Of a stretch of 64,000 bases of DNA, positions 47,887 to 58,039 are shown piece by piece (position 1 is the first letter of the stretch; each line of letters opens with the position of its first letter). Below the pieces are notes generated by a model. It was given only the letters and a program-made list of their open reading frames with translations. It was not told where the DNA came from and did no database searches. The DNA comes from Plantibacter sp. ME-Dv--P-122b (GTDB lineage: Bacteria > Actinomycetota > Actinomycetes > Actinomycetales > Microbacteriaceae). The DNA lies in assembly GCF_030209375.1 (NCBI RefSeq), contig NZ_JARVSC010000005.1, positions 1 to 64,000 on the forward strand, written 5' to 3'. Position numbers and translations under genes: made by a program.

Positions 47887-49454
47887 AGACACGCATCCTC
47901 GCGGGGACGGTCGCCATCGTGGCGGCGTCCCTCGCGCTCAGCGGCTGTGCGCCCGGCGGATCCACGGCCGACGCGGGCGGCGACCCGGTCGCCGGTGGCA
48001 CCCTGCATTGGGGCGTCCCGGCCGAGCCGTCGGCCGGCGGTCTCGACCCGATGGCCGCGAGCGCGATCGCCGCCGAGGTCATCAACGCCGTCGCGTACGA
48101 CACGCTGCTCGCGAAGGACGACGACGGCGAGGTCATCCCGGCGCTCGCCACCGAGTGGTCGCAACCGGACGAGCTCACCTGGGTCTTCGAGCTGCGCGAC
48201 GACGTCACCTTCGCCGACGGCAGCGCGTTCAGCGCCGACGACGTCGTCTACTCCTTCAACCTCATGAAGGAGGCCACCACCTCGGCGAGCACCTACCTCG
48301 CGAACGTCTCGAGCATCGAGAAGACCGGTGAGACCGAGGTCACGTTCCGGTTCAGCGCGCCGGACGGCACCTTCGTGGACGCGGTCTCCGCGCGCCAGAC
48401 GTTCTTCATCGTGAGCGAGGAGGGCTATGGCGCGGCGACCCCGGACGAGCGGCAGCGGACCACCTTCGGGACCGGCGCGTTCCAGGTGACCGACTGGAGC
48501 GACGGCGTCAGCGTCACGATGGCGAAGAACGAGAATGCCTGGCAGGACACGAAACCGTACCTCGACGAGATCGTCTTCGACTTCATCCCCGACGAGTCCG
48601 CACGCCTCGCCGCGCTGCAGCAGGGCAGCATCCAGGCCGCGTACTTCACGGACGGGAGCCTCGCCGACCAGGCGGTCCAGGCGGGCTTCACGCTCGGGGA
48701 GGCGTCCTACCGCCAGAACCTCGCGATCTACATCAACCCGGAGACCGGGCCGCTCGCCGACATCGACGTCCGTCGGGCCGTCGCGCTGTCCCTCGACCGA
48801 CAGGCGCTCGTCGACACCGCGATGCTCGGATACGCCGCGCTGTCGTTCGTACCGCCGGCCGGAGATCCGGGTGCGCTCGACCCGGCGGGTCTGCCGTACT
48901 ACGAGCGCGACGTCAGCCGCGCGAAGGAACTCCTCGCGGACGCCGGCCAGCCGAACCCGACCATCACGCTCAGCTACATGGGCGACGTCGCGCAGTCGCA
49001 CCACCCCGTCTACGAGATGATGCAGCAGCAGCTCGCCGAAGCGGGGATCACCCTGAAGCTCGACGCGAAGCCCCTGTCGGAGATCGCCCCGGTCTTCACG
49101 ACCGGTGAGAGCTGGACCGACCTCGTCGCCATCCCGGGCAGCCCTCGCGCTGCATCGCTGTTCTACTACGACCCCGTGCTCGTCGACGGCGGTGTCTACA
49201 ACCACTGGGAGGGCAACCCGGAGGCGGACGCGGCTCGAGAGCTGTTCCAGCAGGCGAAGAGCGCGTCGGATCCGGCCGAGTACGCGAAGCTCGTCGACCA
49301 GCTGGCCGAAGAAGCGGCCGAGCAGGTGCTCGAGATCGTGCCGGTGGCCGTCCCGGTCTACTTCGAGGTCTGGGACAGCGCCAAGCTGCGCGACTACCAG
49401 AGTGACGCGTACTACTCCCGGTACCGGCTCGACGAGGCGTGGTTGAGCCAGTAG
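47883..49454 (+). CDS. ABC substrate-binding lipoprotein, family 5
   Basis: The protein has 523 residues. The signal peptide ends in the lipobox LALSGC near residue 22, so the protein is anchored to the outer face of the membrane. The family-5 signature appears as LATEWSQPDELTWVFELRDD with FADGSAFSADDVVYSFNLM. It supplies substrate to the two permeases upstream. The start ATG overlaps the permease stop by 4 nt. Confidence 0.93.
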   Translation: MKTRILAGTVAIVAASLALSGCAPGGSTADAGGDPVAGGTLHWGVPAEPSAGGLDPMAASAIAAEVINAVAYDTLLAKDDDGEVIPALATEWSQPDELTWVFELRDDVTFADGSAFSADDVVYSFNLMKEATTSASTYLANVSSIEKTGETEVTFRFSAPDGTFVDAVSARQTFFIVSEEGYGAATPDERQRTTFGTGAFQVTDWSDGVSVTMAKNENAWQDTKPYLDEIVFDFIPDESARLAALQQGSIQAAYFTDGSLADQAVQAGFTLGEASYRQNLAIYINPETGPLADIDVRRAVALSLDRQALVDTAMLGYAALSFVPPAGDPGALDPAGLPYYERDVSRAKELLADAGQPNPTITLSYMGDVAQSHHPVYEMMQQQLAEAGITLKLDAKPLSEIAPVFTTGESWTDLVAIPGSPRAASLFYYDPVLVDGGVYNHWEGNPEADAARELFQQAKSASDPAEYAKLVDQLAEEAAEQVLEIVPVAVPVYFEVWDSAKLRDYQSDAYYSRYRLDEAWLSQ

Positions 49455-49522
49455 TCACGTCCTCCATGACACCCACCCCGTCCACCCCACCCGCACCACC
49501 CGAGCGAAAGCTGGTCTGACCC

Positions 49523-50392
49523 ATGGATCGAGACGTCGACGCCCTCCACGTGGAGGGGTTGAGCATCGCCTACGGTGGCGCGGCGCCGTCGGTGCAGGAC
49601 GTGTCCCTGCGCGTCGGGCCCGGGGAGATCGTCGGGGTGATCGGCGAGTCCGGCAGCGGGAAGTCCAGCATCGCCCTCGCGATGATGGGACTGCTGCCGG
49701 ACTCGGCGACGGTCACGGCGTCCCGCCTCGACGTCGCGGGGACCGACATGCAGGGCGCCACGGAACGGGACTGGTCGGGGCTCCGCGGTGCGCGCGCCTC
49801 GATGGTGTTCCAGGAGCCGATGTCCGCCCTCAACCCGTGCATGCGGATCGGGGCGCAGATCGCCGAGGTCCTCCGCATCCACGGGATCGCCGACAGACGG
49901 CAGGCCCGGGCGCGGGCGTTGGAGATCCTCCACCTCGTGCGGATGCCCGACGCGGAACGCCGGCTCGGCTACTACCCCCACCAGCTGTCCGGCGGTCAAC
50001 GCCAGCGAGTCGTGATCGCCATCGCGGTGGCCGCCGGACCGACCCTGCTCGTCGCGGACGAGCCGACGACCGCGCTCGACGTGACGGTGCAGGCGCAGAT
50101 CCTGGAGCTGTTGCGGACCCTGCGCGACGAGACGGGGATGGGCGTGCTGTTCATCAGCCACGACCTCGGCGTCATCGGGCAGCTCTGCGAGCGGGTCGCC
50201 GTGATGTACCGCGGGCGGATCGTCGAGACCGGACGCGCCGAGCGGGTCCTCGCCGACCCGCAGCATCCGTACACCCGGGCGCTGCTCGAGAGCATCCCGC
50301 GGCCCTCGGTCCCGGTGCGGTCGCCGTTGGCGGTCATCCCCGTCGACAACGACTTCGACGAGGCGCCGGCGGTCCTGGAGGAGGTCCGATGA
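49523..50392 (+). CDS. ABC importer ATPase, DppD/OppD type
   Basis: The protein has 289 residues. Walker A is GESGSGKSS near residue 40, the signature is [20 protein letters not shown] and Walker B is [13 protein letters not shown]. The oligopeptide C-terminal extension begins [14 protein letters not shown], here without the cysteine cluster found in some members. It overlaps the second ATPase gene by 4 nt. Confidence 0.93.
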   Translation: MDRDVDALHVEGLSIAYGGAAPSVQDVSLRVGPGEIVGVIGESGSGKSSIALAMMGLLPDSATVTASRLDVAGTDMQGATERDWSGLRGARASMVFQEPMSALNPCMRIGAQIAEVLRIHGIADRRQARARALEILHLVRMPDAERRLGYYPHQLSGGQRQRVVIAIAVAAGPTLLVADEPTTALDVTVQAQILELLRTLRDETGMGVLFISHDLGVIGQLCERVAVMYRGRIVETGRAERVLADPQHPYTRALLESIPRPSVPVRSPLAVIPVDNDFDEAPAVLEEVR

Positions 50393-51162
50393 GCGACACC
50401 CTGCTCCGCGTCGACGGCATCACGCAACGGTTCGGTCACGGTGAGCACGCGACGCTCGCGCTCGACGACGTGTCGCTCGAGGTGCGCCGGGGCGAGACGC
50501 TCGGACTCGTCGGGGAATCCGGCTCCGGGAAGAGCACCCTCGCCCGGGCGATCCTCCTGATGCGGCGACCGAGCTCGGGCCGCATCGAGTTCGACGGCGG
50601 CGACGTCTCGCGGCTCCGCGGGTCGGCGCTGCGGACGCACCGGCGGCGGGTGCAGATGGTGTTCCAGGACCCCAACGACTCCCTCGACCCGCGCTTCACG
50701 GTGGCACGTTCGATCGCCGAACCGCTCGTCGCTGCGGGGATGGGCGCGGCCGCGCGTCGAGCCCGGGTCGTCGAATCGCTCCACCAGGTGGGGCTGCCCG
50801 GGGACGCCGCGGGACGGTTCCCGCACGAGTTCTCCGGCGGCCAACGGCAGCGCATCGCGATCGCCCGGGCCATGGCGGCGAAACCGGAGTTCGTCGTCCT
50901 GGACGAGCCGACCTCCGCCCTCGACGTCTCCGTCCAGGCTCAGGTGCTCAACCTGCTCGTCCGGCTCCAGGAGGAGACGGGTGTGACCTACCTCTTCATC
51001 ACCCACAACCTCGCGGTCGTCCATCACGTCGCGCATCGGGTGGCGGTGATGCGCAACGGTCGCGTCGTGGAGGAGGGGACGGGGGAGCAGGTCATGACCC
51101 GGCCTCAGGACGCCTACACGCGCGAACTCCTCGAGTCGATGCCCGTCCTCTACCGGACCTGA
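50389..51162 (+). CDS. ABC importer ATPase, DppF/OppF type
   Basis: The protein has 257 residues. Walker A is [13 protein letters not shown], the signature is [20 protein letters not shown] and Walker B is [13 protein letters not shown]. Together with the preceding four genes it completes a five-component importer. It ends [15 protein letters not shown]. Confidence 0.93.
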   Translation: MSDTLLRVDGITQRFGHGEHATLALDDVSLEVRRGETLGLVGESGSGKSTLARAILLMRRPSSGRIEFDGGDVSRLRGSALRTHRRRVQMVFQDPNDSLDPRFTVARSIAEPLVAAGMGAAARRARVVESLHQVGLPGDAAGRFPHEFSGGQRQRIAIARAMAAKPEFVVLDEPTSALDVSVQAQVLNLLVRLQEETGVTYLFITHNLAVVHHVAHRVAVMRNGRVVEEGTGEQVMTRPQDAYTRELLESMPVLYRT

Positions 51163-51202
51163 TCCCACCACCGAGCGGCCGACGACCACGAGGAGGAACC
51201 GG

Positions 51203-51628
51203 ATGCGCGTGCAACGACTCGGCGACAACGCCCATGAGGTGGCGCTGTACGAAGGACCTGGTCGGATCGAGTTGGAGTGGTACTTCCAGCAGACCACGGC
51301 GCTTCCGTCGTCGGTCATGCGATACCGCCTCGAGCCCGGGGCGGCCGAGGGCGAACACCTCCACCTGGCGGGGGACGACGCGAGTTGTTCGCCGAACAGC
51401 TCCGACGAACTGTACGTCGTCACCGCGGGCGAACTCGTCGTGACCTCGGGTGAGCACCGGAGGCTGTTGCGATCCGGCGACGCGTTCTACGCGCCGGCCG
51501 GGCTCGTCCACGGTGTCCGCAACGAGTCCGACGCTGTGGCCGAGATGATCCTCGTCTTCGGCACGCCGACGGGGAACCCGTTCCCGCAATCGGGCGAGGA
51601 GGCCTTCTCCATGGACACGGACCGCTGA
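51203..51628 (+). CDS. Cupin-domain protein
   Basis: The protein has 141 residues. A single cupin barrel is seen, with metal-ligand type residues in [13 protein letters not shown] and [14 protein letters not shown] and [20 protein letters not shown] between them. GAGGAGGAACCGG precedes ATG 51203. As last gene of the oxidase-importer operon it may be a small enzyme or sensor of the pathway. It converges on the PucR-type gene 14 nt away. Confidence 0.85.
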   Translation: MRVQRLGDNAHEVALYEGPGRIELEWYFQQTTALPSSVMRYRLEPGAAEGEHLHLAGDDASCSPNSSDELYVVTAGELVVTSGEHRRLLRSGDAFYAPAGLVHGVRNESDAVAEMILVFGTPTGNPFPQSGEEAFSMDTDR

Positions 51629-51642
51629 ACCGGCGACCTCGC

Positions 51643-53466
51643 CTACCGTCCGGACTGCAACTGCTCGCGGAGCTCGTCGAGGCGGACGGCGATGCCGAGC
51701 CGGAACATGCGCTCGTCCTCGCGCCAGGACGCTCCGAGCACCTGGTCCAGCCGGTCGAGCCGCTGCAGGATGGTGTTCGTGTGGAAGTTCAGGGCGCGCG
51801 CCGTGCGGGTCGGGCTCGCGTTGTTCCGCACGAACGCACGCAGCGTCCCGAGCAGGTCGGCGTTCCGCTCCGCGTCGTAGCGCCGGACGAGTCCAATGGT
51901 GTCGCGCAGGAAGTCGGCGAGCGCCCGCGCATCGGTGTCGAAGATCGCCGAGTAGGGCAGGAAGTCGTCGGTCGATGCGGTGAGGTCCGAGAGCTCCAGC
52001 GCGGCGATGAGTCTGGCGGTACGCATCGCGCTGGTGAACGCCGAGGTGAGGGCGTCGGGGGCGGTGCGGGGGACGACGGCGACGACGGGTTGCTGGATGC
52101 TGCCGGCGATGTGTCTGCGGACGGCGTCGGCGTCCAGAGGGCGGCGGTCGGAGGAATGGGCGGCGACGACGTACCCGCGGTACTCGCCGACGAGCGCGTG
52201 ATCGTCGAGTCGGCGGCTGAGCGCCCGGGCGGCGGTGGTCTGCTGGTCTCCGGGGACGGCGAGGAGGAGCAGGGAGTCGAGTTCGTGCAGATCGATGCCG
52301 AGGCGTCTGGCGCGTCGTTCGACGTCGGATCGGCGTTCGGGCACGTCGTCGAGGAGGTCGGCGATGAGTTCACTGCGGACGCGGTGGTCGGCGCCCGAGG
52401 CCGCCTCCTGCTGCAGCTCGAGGAGGGCCGCGACCTGTGCCGCGCGTTCGACGGTGCGGAGGTCCACTGCGCCGAGCTCGAAGTCGCCGTCGCCGAGGAT
52501 GAGGGCACCGAAGTGCTGGCTGCCGGCGGACAGGGCGGCGACCGCTCCGACACCGGCGCTCGCGACCAGGACGCAGTGGCCCGAGCGACGGCTGTCGGCG
52601 ATGGCCGCACGGGTGACGTCGTCGAGGTCGAGCATGCCGGGGGAGAGCGGGAGACCGGCTGCCGCGATCACCCGGTCCTGCGCGTCGGTCACGGCGACCG
52701 CACGGCCGAGTGCGGTGGCGAGCGTCTCCGCGACGGGTGCGAATCCGCCCCCGGCGAGGACCGCCTGGACGAGTTCCTGGTGGACGGTGTTCGCCCGATC
52801 GCGTTCGACGAGGTGGGCGGTGAGGTCCGCGAGGTTCCGCCGGCTGGCGTCCTCGGAGTCCTGCAGGTCGCGGAGGGTCTGCGTCGTCTGGAGGATCACC
52901 GAGGCATGGTCCGCGAGCGCCGCCAGGAGCGCGACCTCGTCGGGGGAGAAGTCCTTCCGGTCGCGGTTGCCGACGAAGAGGACGCCGAGGACGTCGTCGC
53001 TCGTGAGCATCGGCACGCCGAGCAGCGAGACGAGCCCCTCCGCTGCGACCGCGTCGTCGATGCCGCGCTCGTGTCGGTCGGTCGAGTAGTCGGAGTAGTC
53101 CGCGACCCACTGGGCCGTGCGCGATTCGACGACGACGCTCGCGAGTCCGCGCCCGGGAGGCACCCGGAGCGACTGGAACGACGGGCTGACGGAGCCACTC
53201 GTCTCGCGGACCCGCAACTCGTGGGTGACCGGGTCGAACTCGGACAGGTAGGCCAGATCGACGCCCATCATCTGGTGGGCGCGCTGGACGAGCCTGGCGA
53301 GCACGGCGTCGCTGTCGCGGAGCTCGGCCAGTTCGCGGGCGCTCGAGAACAGGGCTGAGAGCTCGTGCTCGCGGCGTCGCAGCCGGATCAGCTCCCGCTC
53401 GGTGTCGTGGACGGGTTCGGCGTCGACGAGGTCGGTGGCCGTTCGCACGTCGGCAGGCTCTCGCAT
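51643..53466 (-). CDS. GAF-domain PucR/CdaR-type transcriptional regulator
   Basis: The protein has 607 residues. A coiled region (about 20-45) precedes a GAF domain (about 50-190, with LLGVPMLTSDDVLGVLFVGN), a long linker with a GGDEF-like CdaR segment, and the C-terminal PucR helix-turn-helix (ASPTRTARALNFHTNTILQR near 560-580). ATG at 53466 has CAGGAG upstream. It lies between the two catabolic blocks and is divergent from mvaA, so it probably controls both. The sensed ligand is unknown. Confidence 0.88.
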   Translation of the reverse strand: MREPADVRTATDLVDAEPVHDTERELIRLRRREHELSALFSSARELAELRDSDAVLARLVQRAHQMMGVDLAYLSEFDPVTHELRVRETSGSVSPSFQSLRVPPGRGLASVVVESRTAQWVADYSDYSTDRHERGIDDAVAAEGLVSLLGVPMLTSDDVLGVLFVGNRDRKDFSPDEVALLAALADHASVILQTTQTLRDLQDSEDASRRNLADLTAHLVERDRANTVHQELVQAVLAGGGFAPVAETLATALGRAVAVTDAQDRVIAAAGLPLSPGMLDLDDVTRAAIADSRRSGHCVLVASAGVGAVAALSAGSQHFGALILGDGDFELGAVDLRTVERAAQVAALLELQQEAASGADHRVRSELIADLLDDVPERRSDVERRARRLGIDLHELDSLLLLAVPGDQQTTAARALSRRLDDHALVGEYRGYVVAAHSSDRRPLDADAVRRHIAGSIQQPVVAVVPRTAPDALTSAFTSAMRTARLIAALELSDLTASTDDFLPYSAIFDTDARALADFLRDTIGLVRRYDAERNADLLGTLRAFVRNNASPTRTARALNFHTNTILQRLDRLDQVLGASWREDERMFRLGIAVRLDELREQLQSGR

Positions 53467-53491
53467 CGGGTCTCCTGACTGGTCCCTCAGG

Positions 53492-53538
53492 AGTCTAAAG
53501 CGGTGGCCGTTCCAGCGGGGTGTGGGTTCCACCCACAC
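53492..53538. promoter_or_regulatory. PucR promoter -10 and 8-bp inverted repeat operator
   Basis: GTGTGGGTtccACCCACAC at 53520-53538 is a perfect 8-bp inverted repeat. On the minus strand TAGACT (53497-53492) gives a -10 about 26 nt before the regulator's ATG, which places the inverted repeat at or just upstream of its -35. It is about 112 nt upstream of mvaA, a fitting position for activation of that operon. TTGACC at 53601 may belong to the mvaA promoter. Confidence 0.68.
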
Positions 53539-53650
53539 GATCGCCGATCCGCTGAGTCATCCGCCCATCGTCGTCGACGATCACCGCTCCTAGGGTCGTC
53601 TTGACCGCAGCACCGAGGATCCGGTGTCTGCCTGTACCGAAGGGCGACCC

Positions 53651-54925
53651 ATGCCGAGAAACAGCCGAATCCAGGGGCTGCGCGACCACACGCCGGACGA
53701 GCGGCTCGACCTCGTCGCCGAGGGGGCCGGTATCGAGGCAGCGGCGCTCGCCGCACTGCGACCCGACGCCGGCCTGTCGATCGCCCAGGCGGACCACCTC
53801 GTCGAGAACGTCGTCGGCGTCATCGCCGTCCCGGTGGGCGTCGCGACGAACTTCACCATCGACGGCGAGGACCGACTCGTCCCCATGGCGACCGAAGAGC
53901 CGAGCGTCGTCGCCGCGGCCTCCAACGCCGCCCGCATCGCGCGCATCCACGGCGGGTTCCGGACGTCGTCGTCGGGCGACGTCATGATCGCGCAGATCCA
54001 GATCCTCGACGCCGTCGACCCGCACGCCGCGCGGCTCCGCGTCCTCGAAGCCCGCGACGAACTGCTCGCCCTCGCGAACGAGCTCGACCCGATCCTCGTC
54101 TCCTTCGGCGGTGGCGCCCGGGACATCGACGTCCGGATCCTGCCGACGCGGATGGGGACGCAGGTCATCGTCCACCTCCACGTCGACGTCCGCGACGCCA
54201 TGGGCGCGAACGCCGTGAACACGATGGCCGAGGCGATCGCGCCCCGCATCGCCGAGATCGCCGGATCGCGGACGCTCCTGCGGATCCTCACCAATAAGGC
54301 CGATCAGCGCATCACCCGTGCCAGGGCGGTCTTCGACGCCGACCTCCTCGGTGGCGCGCGGGTCGTCGCCGACATCGTCGCCGCGAGCGCGTTCGCCGAG
54401 GCCGACCCGTACAGGGCGGCCACGCACAACAAGGGCATCATGAACGGCATCACGGCCGTCGTCCTCGCCACGGGCAACGACACCCGGGCGGTCGAGGCCG
54501 GCTGCCACTCCCACGCCGCGCGGTCCGGTCGCTACTCGGCGCTGTCGCAGTTCGAGCAGGACGCCGACGGGAACCTCGTCGGCACGATCGAGGTCCCACT
54601 GGCCGTCGGACTCGTCGGCGGAGCGACGAAGGCACACCCGACCGCGCAGGCGGGCGTGACCCTCCTCGGCGTCGAGACGGCCCGGGAACTCGCGGCCGTC
54701 ATCGCCTCGGTCGGCCTCGCCCAGAACCTGGCTGCGTGTCGGGCACTCGCCGCCGAGGGCATCCAGCGCGGTCACATGACCCTCCACGCCCGGACGATCG
54801 CGGCGAGTGCCGGCGCGACCGTGGACGAGATCGGGGCGGTCGCGGCGCGGATCGTCGCCGACCGTCGGATCCGGGTCGAGTACGCGCGCGAGGTGCTCGA
54901 CGAGCTCCGGGCGACGTCGGCATGA
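53651..54925 (+). CDS. mvaA: Hydroxymethylglutaryl-CoA reductase, class II (degradative type)
   Basis: The protein has 424 residues, close to Pseudomonas mevalonii MvaA. Class II landmarks are MATEEPSVVAAASN (catalytic Glu), DVRDAMGANAVNTM (catalytic Asp region), HNKGIMNGITAVVLATGND (catalytic Lys) and HMTLHAR (catalytic His). With HMG-CoA lyase overlapping downstream, the enzyme should run from mevalonate to HMG-CoA using NAD and CoA. No mevalonate kinase or HMG-CoA synthase is nearby, so a biosynthetic role is unlikely. ATG at 53651 is the domain start. Confidence 0.9.
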   Translation: MPRNSRIQGLRDHTPDERLDLVAEGAGIEAAALAALRPDAGLSIAQADHLVENVVGVIAVPVGVATNFTIDGEDRLVPMATEEPSVVAAASNAARIARIHGGFRTSSSGDVMIAQIQILDAVDPHAARLRVLEARDELLALANELDPILVSFGGGARDIDVRILPTRMGTQVIVHLHVDVRDAMGANAVNTMAEAIAPRIAEIAGSRTLLRILTNKADQRITRARAVFDADLLGGARVVADIVAASAFAEADPYRAATHNKGIMNGITAVVLATGNDTRAVEAGCHSHAARSGRYSALSQFEQDADGNLVGTIEVPLAVGLVGGATKAHPTAQAGVTLLGVETARELAAVIASVGLAQNLAACRALAAEGIQRGHMTLHARTIAASAGATVDEIGAVAARIVADRRIRVEYAREVLDELRATSA

Positions 54926-55902
54926 GCGGCCTTCCGCAGCCCCGGACGGAACCGGTCGACGGTCTCCCGACGCGGGTGCGCGTGTACGAGGTGGCGCCGC
55001 GCGACGGGCTGCAGGCCGAGACGGACATCCTGCCCACGGCGGTGAAGGCGGAGCTCTGTCGGCGCCTGTACGAGGCGGGCTCGCGGGATCTCGAGGTGAC
55101 GAGTTTCGTGCCGGCCACCTGGATCCCGCAGTTCGCGGATGCGGAACGGCTCGTCGCAGGGCTTGAAGTGCCGGCGGGTGCCCGGGCGGTCGGCCTCGTG
55201 CCGAACCTGCGTGGCCTGCATCGGGCGATCGACGCGGGTGTGCGGGAGGTGTCCGTGGTCGTGAGCGCGTCGGAGTCGTTCGCCAGGGCCAACCTCAACA
55301 CCTCGCGCGAGGGGGCCGTCGAACGGGCCGAGGAGGTCGTCGCCGCCGCGACCGCGGAGGGCGTGCCGGTGCGCGGCTACGTGTCGATGGCGTTCGGGGA
55401 CCCCTGGGAGGGTGCGGTCGATCCGGCGACGGTCGTCGAGGCCGCCGTGCGGCTGTACCGCGCCGGGTGTTCGACGGTCGCCGTCAGCGACACGATCGGG
55501 GTCGGGACGCCCGGGCTCACGACCCGGGTCGTCCGGGACGTGCTCGCCGCCGGGATCCCGGTCGAAGCGGTCGCGCTGCATCTGCACGACACCTACGGGC
55601 AGGGACTCGCCAACGTGTTCGCGGCGCTCTCGCTGGGCGTCGCCGAGTTCGACTCCTCCGTGGGTGGTCTGGGTCGCTGCCCGTACGCGAAGGGCGCCAC
55701 CGGTAACCTCGCAACCGAGGACCTCGTGTGGATGCTCCACGGGCTCGGGATCGAGACCGGGCTCGACCTCGGGGCCCTCGCCGCGACGACCGCCTGGTTG
55801 GCGCGCGTCCGGGGCGTCGCAGCCCCCTCGAACGTGGCGACGGCTTTGGCGGCCGCAGCGTCCGCGGTCGACACCCCGAGCACCGCAGGAGGCGGCAGAT
55901 GA
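54922..55902 (+). CDS. mvaB: Hydroxymethylglutaryl-CoA lyase
   Basis: The protein has 326 residues. RVYEVAPRDGLQAE carries the catalytic Arg-Asp pair, LHLHDTYGQGLANV the metal-binding histidines and GLGRCPYAKGATGNLATED the catalytic cysteine loop. It splits HMG-CoA into acetyl-CoA and acetoacetate. ATGA overlap with mvaA strongly supports sequential function. It overlaps the next gene by 4 nt. Confidence 0.9.
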   Translation: MSGLPQPRTEPVDGLPTRVRVYEVAPRDGLQAETDILPTAVKAELCRRLYEAGSRDLEVTSFVPATWIPQFADAERLVAGLEVPAGARAVGLVPNLRGLHRAIDAGVREVSVVVSASESFARANLNTSREGAVERAEEVVAAATAEGVPVRGYVSMAFGDPWEGAVDPATVVEAAVRLYRAGCSTVAVSDTIGVGTPGLTTRVVRDVLAAGIPVEAVALHLHDTYGQGLANVFAALSLGVAEFDSSVGGLGRCPYAKGATGNLATEDLVWMLHGLGIETGLDLGALAATTAWLARVRGVAAPSNVATALAAAASAVDTPSTAGGGR

Positions 55903-56573
55903 GGCACACCACCGAGTACGCGCTCGAGGACGTCGAAGCGGTCCGCGCCCTGGTGCGCGATCACCCGTGGGCGACGGTGGTCAGCTTCGTCCCCGGTCGG
56001 GGGCTCGTCTCATCTCACTATCCGGTCCTGCTCGAGGAGGACGAGGACGGGATCGTGCTCCTCAGCCACGTCGGGCGACCGGATGAGCGACTGCACGAGC
56101 TCGGTCAGCATGAGGCCATGGTGATCGTCTACGGCCCCCAGGGGTACGTCTCGCCGAGCTGGTACGACACGTCGCCGGCCGTGCCGACCTGGAACTTCGC
56201 GGTCGCCCACCTGTACGGGGTGCCCGAACTGCTCTCGGACGAGGAGAATCTGCAGGTGCTCGACCGCCTCGTCGCCCACTTCGAGCGCGTGCTGCCCGAG
56301 CCGTACCTCTTGAACGGGACGATCGCCAACAGCGAGTACGCGGCACGCATCGTCCACGGCACGGTCGGATTCCGCCTGCGCGTGACCCGGTTCGAGGCCA
56401 AGGAGAAGATGAGCCAGGACAAACCGGCGGAGGTCGTCGACCGGGTCATCGCAGCGCTCGGGGAGCCGGGTCCGTACCGGAACCCGAGCCTCGCCGCCCG
56501 CATGGCTGCCCTCCACGGGCTCGACACAGGGACACCGGCACCGACCACCGACGACGGGACACGCGCACCGTGA
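55899..56573 (+). CDS. PaiB-like FMN-binding protein
   Basis: The protein has 224 residues. The split-barrel flavin domain includes WATVVSFVPGRGLVSSHYPV, VYGPQGYVSPSWY and VPTWNFAVAHLYG, with FEAKEKMSQDKP near the C-terminus, matching PaiB/FMN_bind_2 proteins. It could be a flavin reductase or regulator; its place in the operon suggests a part in the pathway. It overlaps both neighbours by 4 nt. Confidence 0.85.
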   Translation: MRHTTEYALEDVEAVRALVRDHPWATVVSFVPGRGLVSSHYPVLLEEDEDGIVLLSHVGRPDERLHELGQHEAMVIVYGPQGYVSPSWYDTSPAVPTWNFAVAHLYGVPELLSDEENLQVLDRLVAHFERVLPEPYLLNGTIANSEYAARIVHGTVGFRLRVTRFEAKEKMSQDKPAEVVDRVIAALGEPGPYRNPSLAARMAALHGLDTGTPAPTTDDGTRAP

Positions 56574-58039
56574 CCGTGACCGACCTCACGCTCCGGAACG
56601 CAAGGCCCTCCGGTGGCGAGCCGATCGACATCATCGTCCGCGACGGCCGGATCGCCGAGATCGGACCGGCCGGGACGGCCCCGGCGTCCGGCGAAGTCGT
56701 GGACGTCGCCGGACGCACGGTCGGACCGGGGCTCTGGGACGCGCACGTCCATATGACCCAGTGGGTGATCCAGCGGCGACGGATCGACCTGACGGACACC
56801 GCCAGCGCCGCCGACGTCCTCGCGGCCGTCCGTCGCGCGGTCGACGCCGGTGCACCCCTCACCGACGGGTTCCTCATGGGGTACGGCTTCCGCGACGGCC
56901 TGTGGACGCAGCCGGCGACGCTCGCCGCGCTGGAGGCCACCGAATCGGACGTACCCGTCGTCCTCGTCAGCGGCGACCTGCACTGTGCCTGGATGAACAC
57001 GCGCGCCGCGCGACGACTCGGCTTGGACCTCGACGCGAGTGGTGTGGTCGCCGAAGCGCCGTGGATCGAGGCACTCCAGCGGATCGACCAGCACTCGGGG
57101 CTCGCCGCACGCGCCTACCGGGACGCCGCCGACGCGGCAGCCCGACGCGGTGTCGTCGGAGTCGTCGAGTTCGAGAACACCGACAACCTCGGTGAGTGGA
57201 CCGAGCGGATCGCGAACGGCGCGACGAGCCTGCGGATCGAGGCCGCCGCGTGGCCCGACCGCCTGGAGTCCGTCATCGCGGCGGGACGCCGCACCGGCGA
57301 TGCGATCGACCCGGCCGGACTCCTCACCATGGGGCGACTCAAAGTCGTCGTCGACGGTTCACTCAACACGAGGACCGCCTGGTGCTGGGACCCGTATCCG
57401 GGCGTCGACCCGTCGAGCCCGCACGCCTGCGGTGTCGAGAGCGTCTCGGTCGAGGAGCTCCGTCGACTGCTCGAGTGTGCGCGGGGTGCCGGGATCGAGG
57501 CGGCCGTCCACGCGATCGGCGACCGGGCCAACACCGAGGTCCTCGACACCTTCGAATCGCTCGGGATGCGCGGCGTCATCGAGCACGCCCAGCTCGTGCG
57601 CGAGCAGGACTTCGCCCGGTTCGCGAGCATCGGGCTCATCGCGAGCGTGCAGCCCGAGCACGCGATGGACGACCGGGACGTCGCCGACCGCCACTGGAGC
57701 GGCCGCACGGGTCGTGCCTTCGCGTTCGGATCCCTGCACCGCGCTGGCGTCGGCCTCCGGCTCGGCTCGGACGCTCCGGTCTCGCCACTCGACCCGTGGC
57801 AGGCGATCGCCTCCGCGACGAGCCGGAGTCGCGACGGACGCGACGCCTGGCACCCCGAGCAACGGCTTCCGCTGGACGTGGCGATGACCGCGAGCGTCCG
57901 GACGTCGATCGCGGTGGGGCAACCCGCCGACCTCGTCATCACGGACGTCGACCCGCTCCACGCCGACGCCGAGCAGCTGCGGTCGATGCCGGTCGCAGCG
58001 ACCCTGCTCGGCGGCCGCTTCACCTGGCGCGCGATCTGA
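56570..58039 (+). CDS. YtcJ-type metal-dependent amidohydrolase (1)
   Basis: The protein has 489 residues. GLWDAHVHMTQW gives the HxH metal site, VEFENTDN and AAVHAIGDRANTEVLD carry later ligands and LRLGSDAPVSPLD the catalytic aspartate. Members hydrolyse amides or imidates. GTG at 56570 overlaps the previous stop. It precedes a second, clearly diverged YtcJ-type gene. Confidence 0.87.
   Translation: MTVTDLTLRNARPSGGEPIDIIVRDGRIAEIGPAGTAPASGEVVDVAGRTVGPGLWDAHVHMTQWVIQRRRIDLTDTASAADVLAAVRRAVDAGAPLTDGFLMGYGFRDGLWTQPATLAALEATESDVPVVLVSGDLHCAWMNTRAARRLGLDLDASGVVAEAPWIEALQRIDQHSGLAARAYRDAADAAARRGVVGVVEFENTDNLGEWTERIANGATSLRIEAAAWPDRLESVIAAGRRTGDAIDPAGLLTMGRLKVVVDGSLNTRTAWCWDPYPGVDPSSPHACGVESVSVEELRRLLECARGAGIEAAVHAIGDRANTEVLDTFESLGMRGVIEHAQLVREQDFARFASIGLIASVQPEHAMDDRDVADRHWSGRTGRAFAFGSLHRAGVGLRLGSDAPVSPLDPWQAIASATSRSRDGRDAWHPEQRLPLDVAMTASVRTSIAVGQPADLVITDVDPLHADAEQLRSMPVAATLLGGRFTWRAI

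Noticed and set aside
53651-54925. HMG-CoA reductase as part of isoprenoid synthesis
   Set aside because: No mevalonate kinase, decarboxylase, isomerase or HMG-CoA synthase is nearby, and HMG-CoA lyase overlaps it directly, which favours the degradative direction.
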